NCBI GenBank assembly: GCA_026991535.1
Contig: JALXBH010000234.1
Coordinates: forward strand, 1 to 43,770
Origin: Calditrichia bacterium
GTDB lineage: Bacteria > Calditrichota > Calditrichia > Calditrichales > J004
DNA length: 43,770 bases
Direction of reading: 5' to 3'
Shown here: one piece after another, positions 26,443-33,900 of the stretch
How positions within the stretch are numbered: the first letter of the stretch is position 1
Layout: every line of letters starts with the position of its first letter
Made by a program: the position numbers and the translations under genes
Notes under the pieces: generated by a model
Told to the model about the DNA's origin: nothing
The model's input: only the letters and a program-made list of their open reading frames with translations
The model's database searches: none

Positions 26443-28842
26443 TTATTTAAGTAGCAGCATCCGGCGTGTTTGGACAAAAGCCCTGCCGCCGTTAACGGGG
26501 CGTGCTTTCATACGGTAAAAGTAGATTCCGCTGGCCAGGCGGGCCGCATTAAAGGTTACGCTGTGTGTTCCGGCCTGACGAACACCTTTAACCAGATCGG
26601 CAATCTTTCTTCCGGTAACGTCATAAACGCTAAGGGTGATCTTGCTGTTTACCCCCAGGCGGAATCGTAAGATGGTTTCCGGATTAAAAGGATTGGGATA
26701 GTTGGCGTACAGCTCAAATGAACCCGGCGCCTTTTCCAGATCCTTAATTCCCGTCGGGGAGAGATACTGAGCATACAATCCGGTGCCGGTACCCACCAGC
26801 AGGTCATCCCAATACAGTACATTGATATTACTGCCCACGGGATAGTCATACATGGGTTCCCAATTTGAAAAAGTGGTATCCAGGGCAAACAGGGTGTTAT
26901 TCACCGCCACATAGGGAACTACGTTTGAATATGCGTCAAAACCCCACGACAAGGCCGTGGCCTGGCCCTGATCGGGGAAACCGGCCGTGGAAAAAGATAT
27001 CCAACTCAGGCTGTCGGCCTGCAAGCCGTATACACGCGGCTCCCCGGCGCTGTTCGTACCCGCGGCAATTACATCGCCAAATTCATTTATGGCCACATCA
27101 TTGGCGCCAAAGTTGGTGATAACACCCCCGCTTTCGCCAATCATATCATTTTCAAAATGGGCGCTCTCGTCCGAAAAACGAAAACCGATTTTTTTAACGC
27201 CATAGGAGGAAGTGGTACCGTCACTCACATATTCGCAAGCCACATAAACGGTAAAAGAATCTTCATCCACCACATGAAAGGCCAGACGATTCACTTCGGT
27301 GTTATAGACGTCCGTTTCCACCCGGCTCCAGCTTTGGCCAAAGTTAAAGCTGTAAAAAACCGCCCCCCGTACTCCCTCATTGCGGGAGTTAAGCCCCAGC
27401 ACAACAAAGCGCGAGGAATCCGGATGCACGGCCACATCCTTTACCGTGCTGGAAAAATCCAGACCTTCGCCGGAATAATCCTCAATGCGAAAAACCTGAT
27501 TCCAATTAACTCCACCGTCAAAGGTACGATACAGCCGCACATTCCCCGCATAAGCCGTATCGGGCCGTTGTTTGTCTACGGCAACGCTGTAGTAAGGCGA
27601 GCCGTCCCCGTTGGGGAAAAAGACCTGCCACTCCTCTTCGTCGGTGGCATAGCCGCTTACCCGGCGCACGCCGGACTTGGAGGCCACCCAGGCGTCCGTT
27701 TTGGCCGCGTCCATGTCAAAGTCATTTATCTGCACCGCTTCCAGACCGTCGCCGATTTCAAAAATACTTGCGCCGTAGTCCATGGAAGCGCCGATACCCA
27801 TATCGGTGGTCATGGTCACCATTCCCGGCTGAAAGGGCGCCACGGCTACTGCGCCGTCATTGGGATGGGTTTCAAATTCCTGCCAGCCGATAGTGGACCA
27901 ACTGCCGGCCTTGCCCATATCTTTACTGTAGGAGGTGCCAAAGTACACCGCATAGGCACTGTCATAACTACAGGTGATTGTGCCGGGCGCAATGCCGGGA
28001 ATTTCCGTATTCACCGTATCCCATGTCGCGCCGTCATCATCGGTCCAGGCGATAAATTTACTGATATTCGGTTCCTTGCCGGCCGTACTCCCGGCAAAAA
28101 GACGCCCGTCCGGGCCCATGCCAAAAGCGCGGTAGGAATACTCGCCCATGCCATCCGTCGTCAGGGCGCTAAAGGTTGTCGCACTGTTCAGGGAATCATA
28201 CGGGGCGCTGGATTTATAGATTTCGGCGGGATGGCCCTCTTTGGCGATATATACGTGTTTATTCGCGGGATTAACAAACAGACGGGTGCCATTGGGACCG
28301 CCGCTCATCTCGCTGATCACTTCCAGCGGGCTGTCGGCGGACTCGTTAAAGGCGCCGCTGACCGGGTCAATGGTACCGAAATAGAGGCTCAGCCCCGGAC
28401 CGGCCACATAGAACAACCATCCGTCATGGGCTTTCAGGCCGCTAACGCCATTGGGCGCCACTTCGGACAGACTGCCTTCATCGATATTAATACTGTAAAG
28501 TCCGCTGTTATTGATAAAAAAGAGATAGCCGGAATTCCAATCCGCGGAAAGATCGCGGATATTACCGCCAAGGTTATCATCCTGTCCGGCATCCGGCAAA
28601 ACCGTAAAGGGTGTGCCTTCCGGCCCGTCAGGGCTGGCAAAATCCACATCCGAGTAAAACAGGGAATTAGCGCTTTCCGTGGCCGTAAAAATACGGATGG
28701 ACGTGCTGTCCAGCGGCAGTATTTCAATGGCGTTTACCCGGCCACCGTAAACCCCCTCAACCTCGGGCGCACTCATCTGGGCCTGAAGCTGGGAAAAAGC
28801 GAATAGAAAAATGAAAATAAAAAACGTAACTCTGCAACGCAT
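26443..28842 (-). CDS. secreted beta-propeller protein with C-terminal type IX-like sorting domain
   Basis: 799 residues. Signal peptide (MRCRVTFFIFIFLFAFSQLQAQ). The body holds repeated WD/sialidase-like propeller motifs such as FDGGVNWNQVF, YSFNFGQSWSRV and WTDDDGATWDTV (Asp-box style). The last about 85 residues form a Por-type sorting domain: YANYPNPFNPETILRFRLG, VYDVTGRKIADLV and LASGIYFYRMKA. It is exported and likely displayed on the surface through a type IX-like route. Start ATG 28842 has AGGAG 8 nt upstream; the longer frame to 28875 is rejected. Function is unknown, with no catalytic motif seen. Its divergent upstream neighbour is the MerR/sulfur operon. Confidence 0.88.
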   Translation of the reverse strand: MRCRVTFFIFIFLFAFSQLQAQMSAPEVEGVYGGRVNAIEILPLDSTSIRIFTATESANSLFYSDVDFASPDGPEGTPFTVLPDAGQDDNLGGNIRDLSADWNSGYLFFINNSGLYSINIDEGSLSEVAPNGVSGLKAHDGWLFYVAGPGLSLYFGTIDPVSGAFNESADSPLEVISEMSGGPNGTRLFVNPANKHVYIAKEGHPAEIYKSSAPYDSLNSATTFSALTTDGMGEYSYRAFGMGPDGRLFAGSTAGKEPNISKFIAWTDDDGATWDTVNTEIPGIAPGTITCSYDSAYAVYFGTSYSKDMGKAGSWSTIGWQEFETHPNDGAVAVAPFQPGMVTMTTDMGIGASMDYGASIFEIGDGLEAVQINDFDMDAAKTDAWVASKSGVRRVSGYATDEEEWQVFFPNGDGSPYYSVAVDKQRPDTAYAGNVRLYRTFDGGVNWNQVFRIEDYSGEGLDFSSTVKDVAVHPDSSRFVVLGLNSRNEGVRGAVFYSFNFGQSWSRVETDVYNTEVNRLAFHVVDEDSFTVYVACEYVSDGTTSSYGVKKIGFRFSDESAHFENDMIGESGGVITNFGANDVAINEFGDVIAAGTNSAGEPRVYGLQADSLSWISFSTAGFPDQGQATALSWGFDAYSNVVPYVAVNNTLFALDTTFSNWEPMYDYPVGSNINVLYWDDLLVGTGTGLYAQYLSPTGIKDLEKAPGSFELYANYPNPFNPETILRFRLGVNSKITLSVYDVTGRKIADLVKGVRQAGTHSVTFNAARLASGIYFYRMKARPVNGGRAFVQTRRMLLLK

Positions 28843-29101
28843 GGCACAGTCTCCTGAATAATATGAAACGAACAATCCTAACTGTCGGGTATAGCCCTTT
28901 TTATTTTACAATTATATTGAAACTGAAAATATTCTGAACATTTTACCTTCCGACCTTTGCTTAGACAATATGTTGTGAACTTTCTCACTTTATAGACAAA
29001 AAAATATTCAAATTCTCAAACCTGAGAAAATAAAATCTCCCGCTTAAAATCATCCTATTTATAACTGTTGTAAATAAAGCAGTTACACCGATCCGTACTT
29101 T
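28843..29101. promoter_or_regulatory. AT-rich divergent regulatory region with two dyads
   Basis: No gene. TTCTCA (29013-29018) and TGAGAA (29023-29028) are perfect inverted copies around AACC. TAACTG (29062-29067) and CAGTTA (29080-29085) are inverted around 12 bp. Both sit upstream of a sigma54-like promoter at 29102, where activator sites would be expected. The proteins that bind are unknown. Confidence 0.35.
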
Positions 29102-29117
29102 TGGCACCATTATTGAA
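29102..29117 (+). promoter_or_regulatory. sigma54-like promoter of the MerR/SQR operon
   Basis: TGGCACC-ATTA-TTGAA has the exact sigma54 spacing. It differs from TGGCACG-N4-TTGCW at the seventh base and the -12 C. The predicted start is near 29128. No good sigma70 pair is visible nearby. It is weaker than the 10381 site. Confidence 0.5.
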
Positions 29118-29120
29118 TAT

Positions 29121-29161
29121 CTACATTTCAAAATGTAGAAAAAGCAAATCCTGAAATGTAG
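29121..29161. promoter_or_regulatory. operator cluster of CTACATTT half-sites
   Basis: A perfect palindrome CTACATTT-CA-AAATGTAG (29121-29138) and a third half-site in TGAAATGTAG (29152-29161), just upstream of the first MerR gene start. The palindrome covers the predicted transcription start. It is probably a repressor or autoregulator site, perhaps for the MerR protein itself. Confidence 0.5.
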
Positions 29162-29168
29162 GGCAAAC

Positions 29169-29645
29169 ATGAACGAGCAACCATTAGATAAACACGAACC
29201 GGTTTTTTCCATAGGCCTTGTTGCCGAAAAGCTGGGCGTTGCCGTGCAAACCATACGCCTGTACGAACGCGAGGGGCTGATCATTCCCTATAAAACGGAG
29301 AGCGGTCAGCGGCGTTTTTCCCTGCATGATCTGGAAAGGCTGTCCTGCATACGGCAGATGATTACCGACCAGGGCGTTAACCTGCAGGGCATCCGCCGCA
29401 TCATGGCCCTGATCCCCTGCTGGGAGTTCCGCGGCGGCCTGGACGATCAATGCCGGCAATGTCCCGCCTACTATGAAGCTTCCGGGCCCTGTTGGAGCCT
29501 ACGCAATGTGGGTGAAAAATGCCTGCTGGAAGATTGTCGCGACTGTACGGTTTACCGTATCAGCCTGCCCTGTTCAAAAATGAAAGAAGTGATTTACGGT
29601 CACAAACAAAAAACTCATTCTCACAATGAAAGGACTGAAAGATGA
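29169..29645 (+). CDS. Cys-rich MerR family regulator (first copy)
   Basis: 158 residues. The N-terminal winged helix-turn-helix is typical of MerR (FSIGLVAEKLGVAVQTIRLYEREGLI), and a short helical part follows. Instead of a classical effector domain the C-terminus has a dense Cys cluster: C84 (IPCWEF), C95, C98 (CPAY), C108 (PCW), C118, C123, C126 (DCRDCTVY) and C135. This suggests a metal or Fe-S cluster, or a persulfide/redox switch. Its stop overlaps the start of the SQR-like gene by 4 nt, so it is co-translated with the sulfur operon it most likely controls. A paralogue with the same Cys pattern closes the operon at 32440. Confidence 0.88.
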   Translation: MNEQPLDKHEPVFSIGLVAEKLGVAVQTIRLYEREGLIIPYKTESGQRRFSLHDLERLSCIRQMITDQGVNLQGIRRIMALIPCWEFRGGLDDQCRQCPAYYEASGPCWSLRNVGEKCLLEDCRDCTVYRISLPCSKMKEVIYGHKQKTHSHNERTER

Positions 29646-30874
29646 AACAGTTATTGATCGTCGGCGGAGGAACCGCCGGAACGATGATGGCCAACAAGCT
29701 TGCCCCGGTTTTGGATGATTCCGAGTGGCATATCACCCTGATCGATGAACATGAAACCCACTACTATCAACCCGGTTTTTTGTTTATTCCCTGGGGTATT
29801 TATAACAAAAACGACGTCATTAAACCCAAAAGGGATTTTTATCCTTCCGGTATCGATGTGATCATCTCGCCGATTGAAATTATCGAACCTGATGAAAACC
29901 GCGTTAAGCTGGCGGACGGGCGCGTGATCTCCTACGACCTGATGATCGTGGCCACGGGCAGCCGGATCAATCCCGGGGAAACCGAAGGCATGCTGGGCGA
30001 CAAATGGCATAAAAACATCTTTGACTTTTATACCATAGAAGGCGCCACCAACCTGCGTAACTTTATCAAGTACTGGGAAGGCGGCAAGCTGGTGGTCAAT
30101 GTGGTGGAAATGCCCATCAAATGTCCCGTTGCCCCGCTGGAGTTTGCCTTTCTGGCCGACTGGTACTTTACCGAGCAGGGTATCCGCGACAAGGTAGAGA
30201 TAGAATATGTAACGCCGCTGCCGGGGGCTTTTACCAAGCCGATTGCCGCCAAATTCCTGGGGGAATTCCTGACCAAAAAGAATATTAAACTGACCAGCGA
30301 CTTCTCCGCCGGACGGGTGGACGCGGAAAACAACAAACTTTATTCCTGGGATGAAGAGGCCATCGATTATGATTTGTTGGTTACCATTCCCACCAACATG
30401 GGCGCGGAAGTGATCGGACGCTCCGGCATGGGAGACGATCTCAACTTTATCCCCACGGATCACCATACCCTGCAGTCTAAAAAATGGGAAAATGTGTTTG
30501 TTCTGGGCGACGCCACCGACCTGCCCAGTTCCAAGGCCGGTTCCGTGGCTCACTTTGAGGCCGATGTGCTGTTTGAAAACATTCAGCGCTATATAGACGG
30601 ACGTCCCCTGAAACCCGCCTTTGACGGACACGCCAACTGCTACATCGAATCCGGCTTTGGCAAGGGTATTTTAATCGACTTTAACTATGATGTTGAACCC
30701 CTGCCGGGCAAGTTTCCGCTGCCGGGTGTGGGGCCTTTCTCCCTGTTGCAGGAAACGCGCATGAACCATTGGGGAAAAATGACTTTCCGCTGGGTATACT
30801 GGAACCTGCTTCTTAAAGGCGCCGAACTGCCCATAGAAGCACAAATGACCATGGCCGGCAAAAAGAGGGTATGA
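29642..30874 (+). CDS. sulfide:quinone oxidoreductase-like FAD protein
   Basis: 410 residues. An FAD-binding GGGTAG lies at the N-terminus, ATGSR at about 105 and VLGDATDLPSSKAGS at about 287. The only two Cys are C161 (IKCPVAPLEF) and C333 (HANCYIESG), which match the redox-active Cys pair of SQR; the third Cys of classical SQRs is absent. The C-terminal region (GPFSLLQETRMNHWGKMTFRWVYW) fits membrane-attached SQR-like proteins. It should oxidise sulfide or a persulfide and pass electrons to quinone, leaving sulfane sulfur for the DsrE/TusE proteins encoded downstream. It overlaps the genes on both sides by 4 nt, which indicates tight coupling. Substrate is inferred. Confidence 0.87.
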   Translation: MKQLLIVGGGTAGTMMANKLAPVLDDSEWHITLIDEHETHYYQPGFLFIPWGIYNKNDVIKPKRDFYPSGIDVIISPIEIIEPDENRVKLADGRVISYDLMIVATGSRINPGETEGMLGDKWHKNIFDFYTIEGATNLRNFIKYWEGGKLVVNVVEMPIKCPVAPLEFAFLADWYFTEQGIRDKVEIEYVTPLPGAFTKPIAAKFLGEFLTKKNIKLTSDFSAGRVDAENNKLYSWDEEAIDYDLLVTIPTNMGAEVIGRSGMGDDLNFIPTDHHTLQSKKWENVFVLGDATDLPSSKAGSVAHFEADVLFENIQRYIDGRPLKPAFDGHANCYIESGFGKGILIDFNYDVEPLPGKFPLPGVGPFSLLQETRMNHWGKMTFRWVYWNLLLKGAELPIEAQMTMAGKKRV

Positions 30875-31575
30875 CAATGGAAACAACAGAATTACAACAA
30901 GAACTAAAATCCATACATGAAAAGCTGGATTTTTTAACCGGGCAGCTGAAGCAACAGCAACAGTATCAACGGGAGATGAAAGAACTGAAGGACGACCTGG
31001 GCATTATCAGCAAGGACATGTTCAATGCCGCCGTTACGGAACTGGAAGATGTCGCCCCTTATTTCGATACCGGAGATATTGTTCATCTTTTAAAACGGTT
31101 GCTGCGCAATGTACGCAATCTGAACAAAATGATGGAGCACCTGGAAAGCGCGCAGGATCTGTTTGCCGACCTGCAGCCCCTGGGCAAACAGGTTTTTGAT
31201 GAGATCATGGAAACCATGAACGAGTTGGATCGCAAGGGCTACTTCGAGTTTTTCAGCGAAGGCTTTAAAATTCTGGATACGATCGTTACATCCTTTAGCG
31301 TGGAAGATGTGCGCCATTTGCGTGAGAACATCACCACCATCATTCTGACGATTAAAAACCTGACTCAGCCGGAAATGCTCTCCTCCGTCGATAACGCGCT
31401 CTCCTTCTTCAGCAAGATGGATATCGACATAGATCATGAGATCAGCATGATGGAGTTGTTCCGCAAAATGCGCGATCCCGAAGTAAAAAAAGGGATGGCT
31501 TTTATGCTTGAGTTTGTAAAAAGCATGGCCCAAAACGGCAAAAATATAAACGCAATCCAAAATAAGGAGGATTAG
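30871..31575 (+). CDS. DUF1641 protein
   Basis: 234 residues, all-helical, no Cys and no signal peptide. The N-terminal coiled coil (about 5-45) is rich in Gln, Glu and Lys. The central and C-terminal part holds the DUF1641 pattern (SVEDVRHLRENITTIILTIKNLTQPEMLS and MELFRKMRDPEVKKGMAFMLEFVKSMA). Members of this family are often encoded beside SQR-like flavoproteins, where they may be a soluble partner or scaffold; no biochemical role is established to my knowledge. Start ATG 30871 overlaps the SQR stop; a second ATG lies at 30877. The TusE/DsrC gene starts 3 nt after it. Confidence 0.82.
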   Translation: MTMETTELQQELKSIHEKLDFLTGQLKQQQQYQREMKELKDDLGIISKDMFNAAVTELEDVAPYFDTGDIVHLLKRLLRNVRNLNKMMEHLESAQDLFADLQPLGKQVFDEIMETMNELDRKGYFEFFSEGFKILDTIVTSFSVEDVRHLRENITTIILTIKNLTQPEMLSSVDNALSFFSKMDIDIDHEISMMELFRKMRDPEVKKGMAFMLEFVKSMAQNGKNINAIQNKED

Positions 31576-31578
31576 AAA

Positions 31579-31896
31579 ATGGCAGAAGCAACATTAGCAG
31601 GCGTTACCGTAGAACGCGACGATGAGGGATTTTTTAAAAACCCGGATGACTGGAAAGAAGAGATGGCACCGGAACTGGCCAGGGAGATCGGGATCGATCC
31701 CCTGACCGAGGAGCACTGGAAAGTGATCCGCTTTATGCGCGAAGACTTTAAAGTAAAGGGACAGGTACCGTCCATACGGCGCATGAAAAACGAGGGCGGC
31801 ATATCCACAAAGGAGCTTTACAACCTGTTCCCCAAAGGCCCGGCAAAAAAAGCAGCTTACATCGCCGGCCTGGGTAAACCACACGGCTGTATCTAA
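31579..31896 (+). CDS. TusE/DsrC family sulfur-relay protein with only the terminal Cys
   Basis: 105 residues. The DsrC fold is visible in DDEGFFKNPDDWKEEMA, LTEEHWKVIRFMREDF and the C-terminal arm GPAKKAAYIAGLGKPHGCI. The penultimate Cys104 (CysA) is present. The position 11 residues earlier, occupied by CysB in true DsrC, is Ala93. By the usual scheme this makes it TusE-like: it can carry a persulfide but cannot form the DsrC intramolecular trisulfide. It is also the only Cys in the protein. Strong ribosome site AAGGAGG upstream. It probably accepts sulfur from the DsrE2-like protein encoded next. Confidence 0.92.
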   Translation: MAEATLAGVTVERDDEGFFKNPDDWKEEMAPELAREIGIDPLTEEHWKVIRFMREDFKVKGQVPSIRRMKNEGGISTKELYNLFPKGPAKKAAYIAGLGKPHGCI

Positions 31897-31911
31897 ACCA
31901 AGGGGGGTAAA

Positions 31912-32382
31912 ATGAGCAGCGACAGAATTGAAAAGGTATCCATTGTAATCTCCAAGGGTTCTCTGGAAGGGGTATATCCCGGATTGATCATGGCCAACGG
32001 CGCACGCATGGAAGGTATTGACGTGAATCTGTTTTTCACCTTCTTTGGCCTGGACGCCGTGATTACCAAACGGATGGATAAACTGAAGGTGGCCACCGTG
32101 GGTAATCCGGCCATGCATATCCCGACGATGATTGGCGGCCTGCCGGGTATGTCGGCCATGGCTACTAAAATGATGATGAAGGAGATGGACAAGCTGGATA
32201 TTCCGCCGGTCAGTGAATTCATCGAGATGATCCATGACACCGGAGCGGGGCTTTATGCCTGCAAGGCTACCGTGGATATGTTCCATCTGAAAAAGGAAGA
32301 TTTTTGCGAACACATGGATGACATCATCACCGTGGGTGATTTTTATGAGATGTCCCATGGCGGACAGATAATCTTTACCTGA
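31912..32382 (+). CDS. DsrE2-like sulfur carrier (DsrE/DsrF/DrsH family)
   Basis: 156 residues. An alpha/beta protein with the DsrE family core (VSIVISKGSLEGVYPGLIMANGA, VNLFFTFFGLDAV). The conserved active Cys is C117 in GAGLYACKATVDMF; C132 is additional. The Met/Gly-rich central loop (about 68-92) resembles the membrane-associated insertion of DsrE2 proteins. It would bind sulfane sulfur and hand it to TusE/DsrC- or TusA-type partners. Strong ribosome site AAGGGGGG. It is the last gene before an intrinsic terminator. Confidence 0.88.
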   Translation: MSSDRIEKVSIVISKGSLEGVYPGLIMANGARMEGIDVNLFFTFFGLDAVITKRMDKLKVATVGNPAMHIPTMIGGLPGMSAMATKMMMKEMDKLDIPPVSEFIEMIHDTGAGLYACKATVDMFHLKKEDFCEHMDDIITVGDFYEMSHGGQIIFT

Positions 32383-32405
32383 CAAGAAGGATAACTTAAG
32401 GGAAA

Positions 32406-32432
32406 GGGGTTCCCCGCCGGAACCCCTTTTTT
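32406..32432 (+). terminator. intrinsic terminator of the sulfur operon
   Basis: GGGGTTCC (32406-32413) / GGAACCCC (32419-32426) followed by six T residues. The start codon of the second MerR gene is only 7 nt after the T-run, so the hairpin is part of, or directly abuts, that gene's leader. Confidence 0.88.
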
Positions 32433-32439
32433 GTAAACC

Positions 32440-32895
32440 ATGAAACGAAATGACGAATTATACTACCCCATCGGCATCGTGGCTGAAATGTTTGACGTTT
32501 CCGTGGGTACCATCCGCGCCTATGAAAAGGAAGGGCTGATTTTGCCGCGAAAAACCGAGGGGAAACATCGCTATTTCAACCGCAACGATATCAGCCGCAT
32601 CGCCTGCATCCGAAAAATGATCACCGAGAAAGGGCTGAATATTGCCGGTATAAAAATGATCTTTTCCATCATCCCCTGTTGGGAAATAAAACAGTGTTCG
32701 ACGGAAGACCGCACACATTGCCCGGCCTATCATAACGCGGACGCCCCCTGCTGGGAAATTAAAAACATGGACTCCGTCTGCGGCCCCCTGGATTGCCGGG
32801 AATGCCCCGTATATATCGATATGCACAATTGTGATGATCTGAAAAATACATTAAAACGCTTTTACACACTCAAACAGGAAACAAAAAACCAGTAA
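32440..32895 (+). CDS. Cys-rich MerR family regulator (second copy)
   Basis: 151 residues, a paralogue of the regulator at 29169. MerR winged helix (YPIGIVAEMFDVSVGTIRAYEKEGLI), then the same Cys framework: C80 (IPCWEI), C94 (CPAY), C104 (PCWEI), C114, C119, C122 (DCRECPVY) and C131, with C56 matching C60 of the first copy. The start is fixed because an in-frame stop lies two codons upstream of ATG 32440. No Shine-Dalgarno is present between the terminator T-run and the ATG, unlike most genes here. It must be expressed by readthrough, from a promoter inside the upstream gene, or as a nearly leaderless message. Confidence 0.87.
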   Translation: MKRNDELYYPIGIVAEMFDVSVGTIRAYEKEGLILPRKTEGKHRYFNRNDISRIACIRKMITEKGLNIAGIKMIFSIIPCWEIKQCSTEDRTHCPAYHNADAPCWEIKNMDSVCGPLDCRECPVYIDMHNCDDLKNTLKRFYTLKQETKNQ

Positions 32896-32937
32896 GGAGT
32901 CCGGGGACTTGCGTTCATCTCTGCAACGTCCTATATT

Positions 32938-32951
32938 TGAGTAATCATTCA
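32938..32951. promoter_or_regulatory. SmtB/ArsR-type operator upstream of the metal sensor gene
   Basis: TGAGTAATCATTCA, within the wider dyad TTGA-N8-TCAA, fits the TGAAC-type 14-bp core of SmtB/ZiaR-family operators. It ends 14 nt before the GTG start of the ArsR gene, so autoregulation is likely. Confidence 0.55.
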
Positions 32952-32965
32952 AGTGTAGAGGCAAC

Positions 32966-33322
32966 GTGTCGACAAAAAACGAAGTATGCGCGGTAACCAT
33001 TATCGACGAAAAAAAGGTAGAACGGGTGCGGGCACTGCTGCCCCCGGCCGTCGATACGGAAGGCATGGCCCGCTTTTTTAAGGGCCTGGGCGATACGACC
33101 CGGCAGAAGATATTGCAGGCCCTGTTGATCGAGGAGCTGTGCGTCTGTGATCTGTCGACCATTACGGATGTATCCATATCGGCCATATCGCACCAGCTTA
33201 GGATGTTGCGCGATCTCTCCATTGTTAAAAGCCGGCGCGTGGGCAAAATGGTCTACTACTCCCTGGCGGACAAGCACATAGAAGAGTTGATGCGCCAAAC
33301 CGCGGAACATTTAAATGAATAA
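32966..33322 (+). CDS. ArsR/SmtB-family metal-sensing repressor (zinc-type alpha5 site)
   Basis: 118 residues, winged-helix repressor released from DNA by metal binding. The alpha5 site is D-K-H-N10-H-N2-E in DKHIEELMRQTAEHLNE, which matches the spacing of SmtB (Asp104, His106, His117, Glu120) exactly. Additional Cys residues in ELCVCDL and near the N-terminus (NEVC) resemble the alpha3N sites of CadC/ZiaR. Zn(II), Cd(II) or Co(II) is therefore the expected effector. The DNA-recognition helix is SISAISHQLRML. Start GTG 32966 has AGAGG upstream. An SmtB-like dyad precedes this gene, and another precedes the efflux operon, so it likely represses both. Confidence 0.92.
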   Translation: MSTKNEVCAVTIIDEKKVERVRALLPPAVDTEGMARFFKGLGDTTRQKILQALLIEELCVCDLSTITDVSISAISHQLRMLRDLSIVKSRRVGKMVYYSLADKHIEELMRQTAEHLNE

Positions 33323-33353
33323 GTTTGGAAATGAGCAGACGGTTTATTACATT

Positions 33354-33367
33354 TGAACAATCGCTCA
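33354..33367. promoter_or_regulatory. second SmtB/ArsR-type operator, before the efflux operon
   Basis: TGAACAATCGCTCA shares the TGAACAA start and TCA end of the known SmtB-family core TGAACAAATATTCA. It lies 16 nt before the first structural gene of the efflux operon. Confidence 0.6.
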
Positions 33368-33382
33368 ACTGAAGATAGAAAC

Positions 33383-33811
33383 ATGATAAAGATAAAAACA
33401 TTCCTGCTAAGCCTGTTGCTTCTGTCGCAAACCCTGTTGTATCAGGTTTCCCTGCCGCAACTGGTGTTGTGCATCGGCGAGGACGGCCATGTGGCCATAG
33501 AAGGAGCGACCGAGGACGTGACCTGTCTCGCGCATCCCCTCTCTTTCAGCGGTGTGGCGCTTAACGCCGCTCTTTATCAGGCGTACCACGAACAAGCGGA
33601 CGACTGTGTGGACATCTTCCTGGACTGGCATATGGGCATCGCCCAATACAAGCATGAATCGAAGCTTGTAAAAACTATGCCCCTGGCTGTCCGCAATCAA
33701 ATTATACCCCACGAATACACAAACAGAACAAATATCATCAACCACGATGAGCAAAGCGCCATTCATATTTCGGGAACACAGATCGCCCGTTCCATCATAC
33801 TACTGATTTAG
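33383..33811 (+). CDS. small exported protein heading the metal-efflux operon
   Basis: 142 residues, no named family recognised. A hydrophobic signal or anchor (MIKIKTFLLSLLLLSQTLL) is followed by a segment with Cys and His in LVLCIGEDGHVAIEG and VTCLAH, then DDCVDIFLDWHMG. These Cys/His clusters could bind metal in the periplasm. Start ATG 33383 is preferred because it begins the signal peptide; the longer frame to 33353 would include the operator. The ribosome site is weak. It is the first gene after the operator dyad. Metal-related function is inferred from position and residues only. Confidence 0.75.
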   Translation: MIKIKTFLLSLLLLSQTLLYQVSLPQLVLCIGEDGHVAIEGATEDVTCLAHPLSFSGVALNAALYQAYHEQADDCVDIFLDWHMGIAQYKHESKLVKTMPLAVRNQIIPHEYTNRTNIINHDEQSAIHISGTQIARSIILLI

Positions 33812-33826
33812 CCCTTCCACTCCTTT

Positions 33827-33845
33827 TGCCGGTTAATTCCCGGCA
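33827..33845 (+). other. intercistronic hairpin before the outer-membrane factor gene
   Basis: TGCCGG (33827-33832) / CCGGCA (33840-33845) with loop TTAATTC, not followed by a T-run. It is more likely an mRNA-stability element than a terminator. Confidence 0.4.
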
Positions 33846-33900
33846 GTCTCAAGAACAAACATAACACCATAATCATACTCTAAATTAAACGGAGGCAAGG

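Noticed and set aside
27157-28806. 549-codon open frame on the plus strand
   Set aside because: It is antisense to the well-supported secreted propeller gene, lacks a ribosome site and has no recognisable domain. It is a shadow frame caused by the codon bias of the real gene.
29651-30631. 326-codon open frame on the minus strand
   Set aside because: Antisense to the SQR-like flavoprotein, whose FAD and Cys motifs are clear. No domain in the antisense product.
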